A program made the translations under genes and the position numbers. A stretch of 64,000 nucleotides of DNA, taken from the NCBI RefSeq assembly GCF_021155775.2, contig NC_060238.1, forward strand, positions 24,334,470-24,398,469, in the 5' to 3' direction. This document shows positions 25,407 to 37,571 of the stretch, piece by piece (within the stretch, counting starts at the first letter, position 1; every line of letters starts with the position of its first letter). Below the pieces are notes generated by a model. It worked only from the letters and a program-made list of their open reading frames with translations, had not been told where the DNA came from and made no database searches. The stretch comes from Neodiprion pinetum (lineage: Eukaryota; Arthropoda; Insecta; Hymenoptera; Diprionidae).

Positions 25407-26830
25407 GAGCTGCCCGTTTTTCGTTATTTTCGCACGTGGTGCGCGAAAACGAGGCAAGTGCAAATGGCAACTTGAGCACCAAGAGGATTTTGGGATTTTC
25501 AAGAGCGACTCTGTCGGGCTGGAAGGGAAGCGAGGTGGGATTATGAAAACAATGGCGATGCTAAGTCTCTCTAATCCGAGAAGCGTTCAGGATTATGAAA
25601 AGAGGAACAACAAAAAACACACAGACAATATTCCGAAGTGAAACCTACCTTTCCATGCAAATAACAAACTGCAAATCATACGTGCAGATATCTCTCAATC
25701 ATCATAAACGTTCGGAGAATATCGGTCAATGGATAATGATAATTGCATTGTAATTTTCTTGCGAGTTCGTTGTTCAAAATTTATACCAGAGGCGAAATAT
25801 TTTGACGGTGAGGTGAAATTTTTATTTTTTTTTATTTTTGTCGACCTAAATTACCGAATGAAATCTCAGAGTTGTGGAAAATCGATTATCAAGATGATAA
25901 AATCAACTTTACACCGATCGCCAAAATCACACACAAGAAGTGTTTTGGTCCACGTGATGGTAAAGAAAAAAAAAAAAAACTGAACGGACAGATTTAATTT
26001 TGCAATAATGAGAGAATGTAGTACCGACAATTATAATTACTGGATCAATTCAACTGGACCGATGGGATAAGAATCGTGATACTTGTTCAGAGAAATCAGG
26101 TTTCGACGTCCGGACGTTGATGTGATAATAATTCTGGAAAAAATGTTTTGCATGTCAACGAGATTGATGTGGATGAAAATATAATTGCTGTTACGCAAAG
26201 TGGATGAAGGACGAAGGTATTGGTAAGTAACGTAATAAAATTCTGAGAAATCCGTATCTTTAACGCGATTAACGAAAGTTCAGAGGAGTTATCATCTCAG
26301 AACTTGAGAAACGTTACAACTTTGTTAGCTTCAGCATTGAAATATGAAAGCATCGGTGAAAATATTATAAAAACTTACGTTGGGCGTGATCAACCAATGA
26401 TTTTTCGATTGGATTTCGATTTATACCTTTTACACAAAACCTGCTCGCAATACTTTATAAATTTCACTTATCAATTTCCAGCAAGCTGAACGCTTATTTT
26501 GATAAGCATGTATCAAGCTGCTTCATTGGGAGATGCGCGACTGCAGCCACACTTTTAATCGACGAATCTATAAACCCGAGTGAATGTTGCGTAGCTGGGC
26601 ATCGAAACGACGTCAATAACCAACATCAAAACCCTGCAATCGAACCTATAAATCTGTATCTAATTTTTCAAATGCATCGACGCGGTGTTGGCGTATTTGC
26701 ACGAAGGAAAAGTACAACACGTTGGGTTATTCACGAGCAACAAGATAAATACGTAAATAGAACAGCGCACATAGAAACATAATCATATCTTGGGAGTCAA
26801 AAGATCAACGAAGCTATCAAAAACTCGGCC

Positions 26831-26857
26831 TTAAATAGCGCGAGCAAGTCTCCGTCA
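26831..26857 (+). promoter_or_regulatory. Core promoter of the lectin gene at 26898
   Basis: A TATA-like TTAAATA (26831-26837) is followed 26 bases later by an insect initiator TCAGT (A at 26857). The ATG follows about 40 bases downstream. Confidence 0.5.
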
Positions 26858-26897
26858 GTCAGTAATACGACGAGCACGATCGCCCTCAAGTGTAAAA

Positions 26898-27613
26898 ATG
26901 GCATCGTTTGTTGCTTCTCTACCGCTGCAACTGCTGTGTCAGTTGATCGCTTCGAATTCAAGCTCAAACATTTCGCAGATCGGTGAGAGACTCGCGTCAA
27001 TTTAATCAAATAACAAAGACGCAACGCGTGTTCGTCTTAAGGATATTTTCATAAGTGTAAAATCCTCGATTTCACAGGTACAATGACTATCGAGCAGCTG
27101 CAACAACAAATCGATTCGACGACCGGCGCCCCTTCCGTTAAGCACTTATTACTTCCGCCGGGCTACGTGGCTTATCCCGAAATCGGCGTCGCCTTCAAGG
27201 TTCACAGCGAAACCGCAACCTTTCGAAAAGCTGAAAACCAGTGCAGAAAGGAGGGCGGTCGCTTGGCGATAATAGACAGCCTTGACAAATTAAAGTATAC
27301 ATTATTCCTCAGTGAATCACTAGGAGAAGTTTTACGCGTGGGTCTTTTGGATGTTTTCGGCCAGGAACGGAACAGCATTGGAGCCAGTGAGTCTTTATCT
27401 AAACGCGCTTTTTCGTCCACGCGGATAACAAGCATTTTATAAAATCTTTCTCTCGATCATACAGGATCATACTTTGGCTTATCACGGAATGATCAGACGA
27501 TCGATGGTGATTTGTGTATTGCAATAAAACCTGGTCCGAACGAATTGGGAAAATACGACTGCGACGATGAGAAAGACTTCATATGCGAGCTTCCGATTTC
27601 TCAGGAAAACTGA
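26898..27613 (+). CDS. Secreted C-type lectin-like protein, three exons
   Basis: Exons 26898-26982, 27078-27386 and 27465-27613, both introns in phase 1, give a 180-residue protein. Residues 1-22 (MASFVASLPLQLLCQLIAS...) look like a signal peptide; the lectin-like domain follows from about residue 57 (GYVAYPEIGVAFKV) to the end. Four cysteines at 84, 149, 164 and 172 match the two conserved disulfides of C-type lectin folds. The usual central PW..NxP region is replaced by SYFGLSRNDQ, and no EPN, QPD or WND motif is present, so Ca-dependent sugar binding is doubtful. Insect relatives are hemolymph pattern-recognition proteins (lipopolysaccharide-binding-protein-like lectins). The gene lies antisense in the Dys intron 24778-37472. 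The second donor is A|GTGAGT; a possible AATAAA is near 27745. Function is inferred from family. Confidence 0.88.
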
Positions 27614-30600
27614 ACTGTAAATAGTTAAATCGAGTGAAGGATCCACTGGCTACCCTGATTGTCGAAAATTACAAATTCACATCTCAATAATGGTAAATTG
27701 TGCACCGCGAGCGAAATCAAAGTTGAAATCCCGAAGCGAAGCCGAATAAAAATCATGCGGATGAGCATTCTCACGAGTCTCGGTGAAGGATATGGAATCA
27801 GATTGAAAAAAGGAAGCATCGTCGACGGCGTTCCTTTCAAACTTGAAACTCGGCGAGAGTTGAAAAATTGTGAAAAATACGATAGCCAGTAATATTAAAT
27901 GTGTATTAGCAAGAATTTTCGATGAAACGTTGGTATAAATTTTAAATCGTATTTGAAGTTGAGGAGAAAAAATTTCTTTGGTCATTCTGACATTAAATAA
28001 AAAAAAAAAAAAAAAAATACATTTCAAAAATACATTAAATTATCATGTACATTACGGGGTTGAGCGGTAATAATAAAAACGTTATCCACAAAGAAATCAC
28101 TTGTATTATCAGCGTTACTTGTGTTGTTGTTTTTTTTCCTACCGTTTCGTTTGCAGTGTAAGAAATTACAATTCCGAACAATAGTTACTCGCAGGTATTC
28201 AAACCTATGCGATCATCGATGTGTGCGGAGACCCGACACATCGGAGGATATCTGTTCCAACTCTTTGCCTGTTAACAGTTGAAAGTTTCGTTTGCTGTTC
28301 ACGTTCAGCAAGTACGTTCTCCGACAGCATTAACGAAATGAACAAGCTGCTCGCTTTGCGACTAATTTTTTTTCTACGAAGCCTCTGTTCGGCTGTCGGA
28401 AGCAATACTTTTGATAGAAAAGCGCACGAACATAGTTTACGCAATATTAACGTTCAGCTACATCGCTCAAAGTTGAAACTGAGTCGTCGCAAGTGAAAAA
28501 AAAAAATAGATATCGCGGGACGTTCGACAGAAGCGAAGCTTATAATTTAATTTCGATGTGGAGGTAAATTGTTTAATTTGAACAAATCAATTATATTGTA
28601 CTGCTGATTTTTTATTATTTATTCTAAAGAAGCACAGATCGCAACACACTTTCAAAAACAAAAATTGAGGTCAAGTAAACCGCGTGTTTCTTATCAATCA
28701 ATATACCTAAAACACACACACACGCCGATCAAGCAAGCTGAAAAATATTTTCGGTACAGACGCAAATCTCGAAGATAATCTTTTTTGTAAAATGGTGCCA
28801 ACGACAAGTTTGAGGCTGCTTGAATTACAAAGTTTCAAAAATCTCTCGTCAAAAAGTCGTTTGAATCACGTAGCCCGTTGCTCGATAAGCGAGGATAATA
28901 TCGTCAGTTTATTTATTAATTTGTGCTTAATTTTCCGCGGTAATTCTTCGCACCGACCCTTCTACTACGTAAAACGCCGATAATCACACCTGACACTTTG
29001 GAATCGCCTTTGTTCGCCGTTTAATTGCCTTTTACATCACTCAGCGGCCGGACAGCCGCCTATAATTGGATTGTAAGAATACCCCGATCGATGTTCCAAC
29101 TTCACGGAACAACGCGCCTCCTCATTCCCAATTTTATTGGTAGGTAATGGAGGAATTTTCTAAAGAAGTTTTTTTTACCCATCAACCATTTATTTTTCAA
29201 CTTTTTCCATTCGTAACGATCGATCACGAGACGACCGAATCCGTAGTTGGGTTGTAAAATTCAAAGTGGGTTAAAAATCTGGCAGGAATTATGTCATTTT
29301 TGTAATTCGTGTGATTGGCAAAAATTCTTCTTCTTCTTCTTCAAAAATAAAAAAAATCAACCGGGGTGGAGGAAACAAAAACTGGAATTAATTGTTTTCC
29401 TCGAGGGTTTGAGGAGAGTTCAGTTTTTGTCGTTGTTCAAAAGTTGATGGAATTTTATACATAGGTATTACACGTCTGTATGTATATATAAACGTGCCGT
29501 AAGCTACTTTCACGGCGTATTTCTCAAGCCACTCGTTTATACCCAACGAGTTTTAAAGGGGTGGAGAGAGAAAAAAGTGGAGCAGTAGGCACGGAGCCGT
29601 TATTAAAAAGTCGAAAACTCGCCTAAATAACAAATTAGGATAACGCCGGTGTTCCTTGCCAAAAAGCGGAGGAGAAAAACGGCGACGAGAAAAAGTGAAG
29701 GAAAATAAGGGTGAGGGTAAAGATAAAGGAGCAATGCACTTTTGACCCCGAACCTGAAAGGTCGCAAGCTTCGCATCCTTCGGCCAAGTCGAATTAGCTT
29801 TCACGTTTCGTTACTTTCGTTTTCCTTTTCCTCTTTTCCGAGTCATCGTTTTTTGCTGTTTGTTTGTTTTTTTTTCTTCTCTCTCCCTTTGCCAATCTCT
29901 CCGTATATTACACGTTTCAAAGGGATTTCCGGCCGGCAAAAGTAACCGGTTTCGCTTCCCTCGGATGACACCGTTGCCCGGAGTTACACAATTCAACTTT
30001 TCCGCAATCTGAACCTGAACTTGACCGCTTTAGAAATATCCGAGAGACCTTCTCGCGCATGTTTTACAAAGAATTCGTTCAACGAAACGAGACGAAACGC
30101 GATTGTATCAAACTGATTGCGAGTGAAATTTTTTTTAACTCGTATTTCTTTATCCTAAATTTGAAAACTACAACCGTTGCTAATCGCCGTTGTTTTACTT
30201 TCTCCGTTAGTCTCTGCTTAAAATTCTCTGTTCTCTGCTTTTTTTTTTTTGCCTAAGAAGAGTCGAATCGGAAGAAAAACAAACAGTTAATAATCGGAAA
30301 TTAATCAATCATACTGATTACAATATCGAAAGTGTTGAGGCAATCAAGAAAATTAGAGTAACCAAGATTGAATTTTTACCGAGTTCTTCAATCGATTGAG
30401 ACAAATAACTTTTGTAAAATTATATGACGCAGTATGAATGTTGAAACAACTTATTGTTCTGTTTCGAAATATATTCCGATGATTGAAAATCCATGTCGCG
30501 AGTGATTTGTACGGAATTCATTTACAAACGAACCAAGCTATTATTAATCAGATCATTAATTGCCAAACTATTTCGATAAATATCAAAAATTTGCAACTTT

Positions 30601-31478
30601 CTTTGCGTACCAGGGGTACAGTTTTCACCAAAACCAATCGTCAAAACATTTGATTCGGTAACCGATTTCACAAAGTACCTCTATCACAATGTATCCATTC
30701 TTGTTTACAATTCCGAATATAGACGGTGAATCTGATGAATCATTGAACAAAAACCTGACCAATAAACACGAATAGATTTTGATTGAGATTTATATTCATC
30801 CCCGGGGTTGAATTCAGGATTAGTATATGAAAATACGCGCGGAGTTGATTAAGGATAATTGAAACAAATCGTCTGCGGTTTGTATAACCCGCGTGCCGAT
30901 ACTTTTTAAAGGCTAATAAATTGTGAGTTAAATTTCACCCAACTCGCCGAGTTTTTTACCCTGCAGCGTGGTTAAAATATTTTTCATTGACATATCCCGC
31001 GGATCGATGATAAAATTCATCATAGCGCAACGTAACGGCTAATCTTCGTTCTTCCTTACGCGTGGAGTTATATATACGAGAAGTACAAATGCTTCTGCAT
31101 TATTCATATCTCAGATACTAGAAACAACAACGAAACTCACCCACAAAAATTAGATACGGCATTAAATACCGTTTGCCAACCACTCGCACCATTACACCTT
31201 CGAATGTTTTATTCAACCTGATTGGGGGCGAAAAATAGTAGAGCGGATAATAGACGAAGTGGATAAAAAAAAAAAGTTGGCGGAGTGTTTTTATTGTTTT
31301 AACCTTCAGCCTCTCGTTTCTATCCACAGATATTATACGCTTGCGTAAAATAATGATGCGATAAAAAAAAATTTCTTTGCCTCCGCTCTTAGGAGGAGAC
31401 AAAGTTCGTTGTAACTTGAACAGTTTTTTTTTGCCAACCTCTTATCCTCTAATATAATCTCACAGGCACGTAACTTAC
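27614..31478. other. Dys intron, no firm gene
   Basis: Lectin 3' region, the weak peptide candidate at 28338-28496, and AT-rich DNA without further signals. Confidence 0.5.
28338..28496 (+). CDS. Possible short cationic secreted peptide
   Basis: A 52-codon frame begins MNKLLALRLIFFLRSLCSAV, which resembles a signal peptide, followed by about 30 residues rich in Lys, Arg and His (NTFDRKAHEH... to SRRK) with no cysteine in the mature part. The frame is open further upstream without another ATG, and no TATA box or splice site supports it. A frame of this size is common by chance, so this is a weak candidate. Confidence 0.2.
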   Translation: MNKLLALRLIFFLRSLCSAVGSNTFDRKAHEHSLRNINVQLHRSKLKLSRRK

Positions 31479-31532
31479 GTTGAAACGTAGCTGCAGGGTT
31501 CCTCTGCCAGCCGACGAATCTTCGGGATCCAT
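31479..31532 (-). CDS. Candidate alternative first coding exon of a short dystrophin isoform
   Basis: On the minus strand an ATG at 31532-31530 opens an 18-codon exon, MDPEDSSAGRGTLQLRFN, followed at once by a textbook donor (AAC|GTAAGT) in phase 0. The next downstream Dys exon (24672-24777) starts in phase 0, so the two would join in frame as LQLRFN then NVLREL. An in-frame TGA just upstream of the ATG makes it a true start rather than an internal exon. A GC-rich, CpG-rich block (about 32260-32950) lies 0.7-1.4 kb upstream and could be the promoter. Dystrophin genes in flies and vertebrates are known to use internal promoters with unique first exons. Use of this exon is inferred; it could be chance or belong to another transcript. 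Confidence 0.4.
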
Positions 31533-32259
31533 TAAGAACGTTCAATTTTTCACTACAGTTTTGCAATTACCGAACAGTTCTCGAACCTTCGGACGAGAGA
31601 TTGAAGAGAGAGATGAAAAGAAAAGGAGAAAAAAAGAAAAAAGAAAAAAAGAACAGCCAACGTTCAAAACTTTACGCTTACAATATCTCACTCGACTAGT
31701 AATCCCTGTTCGTATTCGTCTCGTTATCACTCATTGCTGTTATTATTATTGTGATTACGATTATGATTGTTGTTGTTGTTATTATTAATTAAAACCAGCT
31801 CATCTCTTCGCCTATGGGGTAAAATTTCGTGCTACAAGCGGTTACGAAAATTCTACATGCAAACTGTGCGCCAACGTTGGTTTATCATTGACGTAAATAA
31901 AAAGTATGAAACGAAAGCAATAAAATGTTGCATGACAAAAATAAACAACACTTGTCACGCGTGTATAAAACTGTATTGTTATACCCGACGACGAATCATA
32001 CTGTAATAAGGAGAGCTGTACGATAATTAAGGTAAATGACGTTATATTTATAAATATTATTTTTTCGTCTTTCGACGACGGCAATCATCGATCCTTGTCT
32101 AGATTTTAAAAACTTTTCGCGAGGTTACGACACGCTTCTGCGATTACGTTGCACGCCGATATAGTAGTAAAAAAAAAAAAAAAAATAAATAAAGAAATAA
32201 ATAAATAAAATATATACGTACGAACAACAATTGACAATAAAAACATAAATATCCGGCTA

Positions 32260-32950
32260 CGGTGGCGCCGCGACGTCGTTGTTAGAAAGCGAGGCGTCGC
32301 GTTTATAGTTTCCGGCGTATCACGCAAGGAAGCGGAGCAAGCGAGTAGAAATTGTCAATACTTGTTCGTCCGTTTCAGGGTTGCAGCAGCAGCTATCGAT
32401 TTTGGTTCGAGACCACGCGTAGCGTTCCCGTCTCCGACGAGGAGGGTAACCTTGATACCCTTTTGGAAAACGGAGTCGCTGGTGGGGGTTGAAAAATCGG
32501 CGGATGAGAATGACAAGTCGGAAGTACGGAGACGAGAGCGGAAACCGAACCGCAATGGCTCGTTTCAACGACCGACAGACGCAAGTAGGACTCGAGTGAT
32601 ACGCCGGCACGTGGATCGTCGGAGAGACGCGTCGAGATACTGCAGGGGCGATATTTTGGCGCCGCGTGAAACATCGGCTCGGTTATACGAGGAGAGCCGA
32701 CGGGGTTTTTGGGGGTTGAAACCGACGTGGGAAGTGTAGGGGAGGAGAGAAGGGATGCTGGGAGAGTCGCAACCCCGTCTTTACTCTACGTCTACGGACT
32801 CTACGGAGCAGGCGTGTTCAGACACGAGGATTCTTGCCCTGTGCCGAGCGAGTGGCTGAAACTACGTATGTGTGCGGGGGGATGATGGAAGTTGGACCGA
32901 TTACAGCGAGGGGTTCGAACAACCCCCGGAAGTCGGACGAACAAACGATT
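32260..32950. promoter_or_regulatory. GC/CpG-rich island inside a dystrophin intron
   Basis: This block is clearly richer in G, C and CpG than the AT-rich intron around it. It carries open frames on both strands with no recognisable product and no clear splice sites. It lies upstream, on the Dys strand, of the candidate first exon 31479-31532. It may be a promoter or 5' untranslated exon, but no TATA box or initiator was identified. Confidence 0.3.
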
Positions 32951-35900
32951 TTTTAATGGAGAAAAAAAAACGAGGCCGTACATTGACGACTCAAAGTTCA
33001 ACGAAATTTCATGATATTTGGTCCAGATTTTTAAGCCTGGTCAATTTTTATACATTTGGAAAACTTTTTTTTCATTTCCTTGTTCGAATGATGAAACTGG
33101 GAATGAAGAATGAAAATTTTTCACAGATATTCGAACGAACTTGAGTAAATTGATCGGAAAAAGAACATCAGATGTTGTTAAAAATGTGACATAAAAAACA
33201 AGGAAAAATACGGAATGAGAAAAGCGAGGGAAATGAATTAATTTGATTTGCAAATAATTGTGTTTAAAAAAAAAAAAAAAAAAAAAAATTGTCTCGCTAT
33301 GAATGTATAACAAAGAGCGGAAAATTGAACCTTCGTTAATACTCGGCACTGCGGACAAACAATCCTGTGAATTACGTATCTCTGAAATGTATTTGCAGAG
33401 TCCACCGCACACGTACTTACATCAATCCTTCACGTTTGCGTCAAACATTCGCGCTGATTGACACGTTTCGGGGTAAAACGAGTTGCTGCGAATAAGCAGT
33501 GAGTATATATTTGCAATATCGTGATTTACCAGCCAGCCAGGCGAGTGTGATCATAATTATTAACACGACGTTTTCCCGGTTATTTTTCATTTACAGTTGA
33601 TTCGATTCCGATGTTGGTGATATTTCATTTTTTCGTTTCATTTTTATTTTGTTTTTTATTTTATTTTATTTTTTCCTACCTCATTGAATTAATGTGCCGC
33701 CGTTGTTTATTTCTCGGATAAATTCGCGGATGAATCGCGGCGAGGGTAAGAAAAAGAGTGAAAAAAAAATAAAAAATAATATAAAATGAAAAAAAATAAA
33801 GTGAAAAATCGTAACCTCGGGCGGACCGCGCGTAATTTTAATGGTAAAATTGAGCCCGACTTTACCGTCTCTAGCCCAGAGCGTGTGTTTCATCAGCAGC
33901 ATACGTCAGAGTTCTCCTTTTCAGCCTGCTACCCGTTACAAAGGGTAAACTTAATTACTTGTAACTACTGCGACTTTGAGCGAGACTCGTCGTCGAGTTA
34001 ATGCGACCCCCCCAAAAAACGGCGCTGACGTTGCTTGTAGAAAAACCTTTGTTTTGGAAATAAATCACCCGAAAAGTTGGAAGGATTTTTTTTTCAGTTA
34101 TTTTTTGTTTTCTTTTCTTTCCTTCTTTCTTTTAAAACACGGGGGATTATTCGCAAGATAAAAGTTTAAGAATCTACCGGGTTTACAATCGAGTTGGAAA
34201 AGCGTCGAAACGATAAAGTTAAGAACAAGAAGTTTAGAATCAATTTTAGATTAACGAATCGTGGTAAGTTTTATTGTTAAAAGAAAACCACTCTCTATCT
34301 CTCGGGACAGATGATAATTGATGACTGTAAATTTTGATCGAAATAGTTTCAGAGCGATTTGTAAGCTGAGCCGGTTTACGTTATCGAGTATACATATATA
34401 TTATTTTTTTTCCTTTTCATTAAAAATTCAATCAAATAATGGGTTATTGTATTCGTGAACGAATTCCGCGAAAATTACCTGCGACAAATTTTTCATACCG
34501 TATGAATACATTTTCATGTATAAAGTGTAAGTTTACTTTATGCAAACCTGTATCGATTTCCCTCAAAATTGCTTTCTCGTCAATCCATGTATGTAGCAAT
34601 AAAATTAGCCTATGATTTATTGAAATTTCATTATAAACGGTACCGACAATTTTTGGCATTTTGGCAAAAAGGCAGATTATTATCATGCGCCAAAATATAC
34701 CCGAACTCTTTTATTGCAAGTAGTAATGACGAAAAATAATCCTTTTTTCGATTAAATCGATTATTTTTCAAACTCGATTGAATATCAATTATCGTGACTG
34801 TCTTACTTACCAAGTAGTGTATTCGATACAATACGTGATAGGTAATAGAATATTTTCACCCGAAATTACAAATCATCAAAAAAACTTTTCCCCTATGAAA
34901 ACTACATACTGAAATTTACGAAATTTTGGCTTCATATGCAAGATTTCAAATAAAAAAAAAGAAAAAAGAAAGTACGAAATAATCGATGAAACGATTAATC
35001 TTCAACGATTCAATCGAGTCGTATTCGATTATTATTAGCTTACTGACAATCGCTAATTGCAAGTCACTTATTGCTTCGTTTGCTTTTTCGTATCGATAGT
35101 ACGTCGTATTAACTCGATTACTTCATCTTGACCCAACGTTACTTACACTTATCCATTAATAATTCCGTAATTTTTTTTTATTCCCAACATTTTTTTCCCC
35201 GTTAGAAATAAATGACCCGTGGCATCCCCTAATCGAGCCTTTCGGGCTTAAAATCGGACGATACGACGATACGACGTAGGCATGAATCTCGCGGCTGGTT
35301 CCATCAGGCCTATTGTTCTACAAATGCCTTCTAGATTCGGAGGGTTTGGCATTCCCGAGTACACTTAACCCGATTTCTCGACCATTAACCAATCCTCTCG
35401 AAATCCGCCCCCTTCCCACCCGCCCTCCCTTCCTCCATCCCTCCCTCCCTCCCTCTCGACTCTCCTACAGTAATATTCTTGAATATGAATGTCGAGTGAA
35501 AATGGCCAATTTTTGGCGAAGCAAAGAATGAACGGGATCTGCTTTAAGGGGCATAAAATTGAAGAACCCTTCGCTCGGAAATACCAAACGAAGGAAGAGG
35601 GGGGGGGAGGGGGGGGTTGATAATTAACACTTGGTGAACCTTGGCAGCACGGACGGCTTGATGATGACGATGATGATGATGATGATGATGATTTAGTTCG
35701 CGTGTTACGAGATCGTTTCGAGAGGCAAGTACGTTTTCATGTATATTAGGTATAGATTATATTGCCAGTGTTTCCTGCCTACGGTTATAAGGTAACTATA
35801 CGCAAACAAGACACGCACAAGTATAATGCACAGGTTGTGATCCAAGACTAAGTTTTCATACCGACAAACATGAATTTTATCACATAGAAATAGGTGTGTC

Positions 35901-36659
35901 GCTTATCTACAATAAAAAAAAAGAAAGAAAATTGACGAATAGTCCGAAGCATGCGAACGCGTTAATTTCTACCACCGAGAGGTATGAATAAAATTAGGAA
36001 AAAAAAAAAAAAAAAACAGAACAACAAAAAACCAAAAGAAGAAGAAAGAAGAAGAAAACTCGAGTGTAATTTATTTCGTCTTTTATTACGTCGCATTTGA
36101 TTTTTTAAGCAAAAAAAATATGCCAACGAAGAGCGACGTAAATGAGATTAAAAAAAAAACACGGTGTGTTACGCACAAAAATAAGTTACCTCCATGTTGG
36201 AATTATTTCAAAAAGAAACGTTTACGAATGAGAGAAGAAAAAAATCGAAGACATGAATTCACGAATGAACTTTGCGATTTCATACCAGAATATTAACCTT
36301 GACAGTAATTTTGTATGCCAAGAAACGAGAATCGCAGCTACCGTAGATGAATGAGTGAAAGAAAATGAAGTTGGCTACGATAAAGCCGGTTCGAGAAAAG
36401 AAAAAAAAGAAAAATTAACAAAACAATTGCGTCCACTTTTGGCTTATACGTTCGTTGGAATATTTACTACTGATTCGATTAATATCCGCACTGTTAGCGC
36501 CACTGCATACAGAAAGATGTATTAATTATTGCCAATTTGTTACGTATAACGATTACAGATCGATTAGATTAGCGGCAGAATTTGAAAGTTGATTCGAAAC
36601 GCACACCTGCATACGAATAGCAGGAAACGATTCTATTCAGCCTCTCGCTCGCTACTTTA

Positions 36660-36695
<36 letters not shown>

Positions 36696-37472
36696 TCTTT
36701 TTCCTCCTCCTCTCCGTCTCCTCCGTGCAAGCTCTGCGCCCCGTGCACGCCTCGTCTTCCGAATCGGAAATCAATAACAGGCGCCACCGTAACAACTCAT
36801 TGTTTTGACTAACCGCTAATGACATTGAATACCACCTTTGACTACCTGATGATTCCACCTGTAGGTGGTGAAATTATTCTAAAACTTACAGTTCGACTTG
36901 GACGCTGAAATTTCCAAAGGGGGTCAATGTCGAGGGCTGTATTGCGCTGGAGGGATGAAGAAAGAGGGCAATAAAATAAAGACTGGGAAAGGAGGTGAAA
37001 AAATCACGGGACGATCTCGCTGCTTGCAAAACTGTCAATTTTTCCAAACTCATAATCGAACCATCGGCTGAATTTAAACGCTCCAAGGTCAAATTCAAGG
37101 GTTGGTATACGACGGGGTACAGGATCGAGTAAAAGAACCACCCTCTGTGATAGGCGTGGCTCGAATTTAAGGTCCCGATCGCTTAAAGCTCTCTAGCGAA
37201 TCGAGATTAAAGCTCTCGGATGTGTTTTTGCCTGTAACAAGTCGAAGAGCTTCGACGAGCTTGCGATAGATGGCGGTGAAGAGTCGCGAGGGTTGGGAAG
37301 GGGTGAAAAGTTGTTTTTGCGGCGGGTAGATTATCGGCGAACTCAGGATCCCATCCTTCGGTCGGTAAGGAAGATTTTCGTCGAGGATGTTTTACCGGCG
37401 GGTAAAGAAGGAAGGAAGAAAGGAAGGGATGAAAGAAAAAATTATCAACTCGAGGGAAGAGTTACTACTTAC
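32951..37472. other. Dys intron, no gene seen
   Basis: Homopolymers, GAT and CT microsatellites, and scattered short frames only. Confidence 0.5.
35659..35692. repeat. GAT trinucleotide microsatellite
   Basis: About eleven GAT-type units with one GAC variant, intronic. Nearby 35435-35460 is a CCCT-rich tract and 35599-35618 a G-rich tract. Confidence 0.9.
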
Positions 37473-37571
37473 CCTCTGCTTCTCGAGGAGCTGTAGAATC
37501 TCGTCGACGTCACCGACGACGACGGCTTGCTGACGGAGCATGTCTTCCTCGACGGTCAGCCAGTCGCGTAT
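37473..37571 (-). CDS. Dys: Dystrophin internal exon, start of a spectrin repeat
   Basis: A 99-nt exon with clean splice sites (TTTTCAG acceptor, AGG|GTAAGT donor), phase 0 at both ends, encoding 33 residues. It starts IRDWLTVEEDMLRQQ and ends ILQLLEKQR. The heptad-like spacing of hydrophobic residues, the early Trp (residue 4) and the high Glu/Gln/Arg content are those of helix A of a spectrin repeat. The wording closely matches what I remember of the insect dystrophin rod. It joins exon 24672-24777 directly (LLEKQR followed by NVLRELEQKK), which strengthens the call. At 99 nt and phase 0-0 the exon could be skipped without a frameshift; I see no evidence that it is. Confidence 0.88.

Noticed and set aside
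32362..32739. 125-codon Arg-rich plus-strand frame
   Set aside because: The GC-rich island is open on both strands; no splice sites or start support, so it was kept only as a possible regulatory island.
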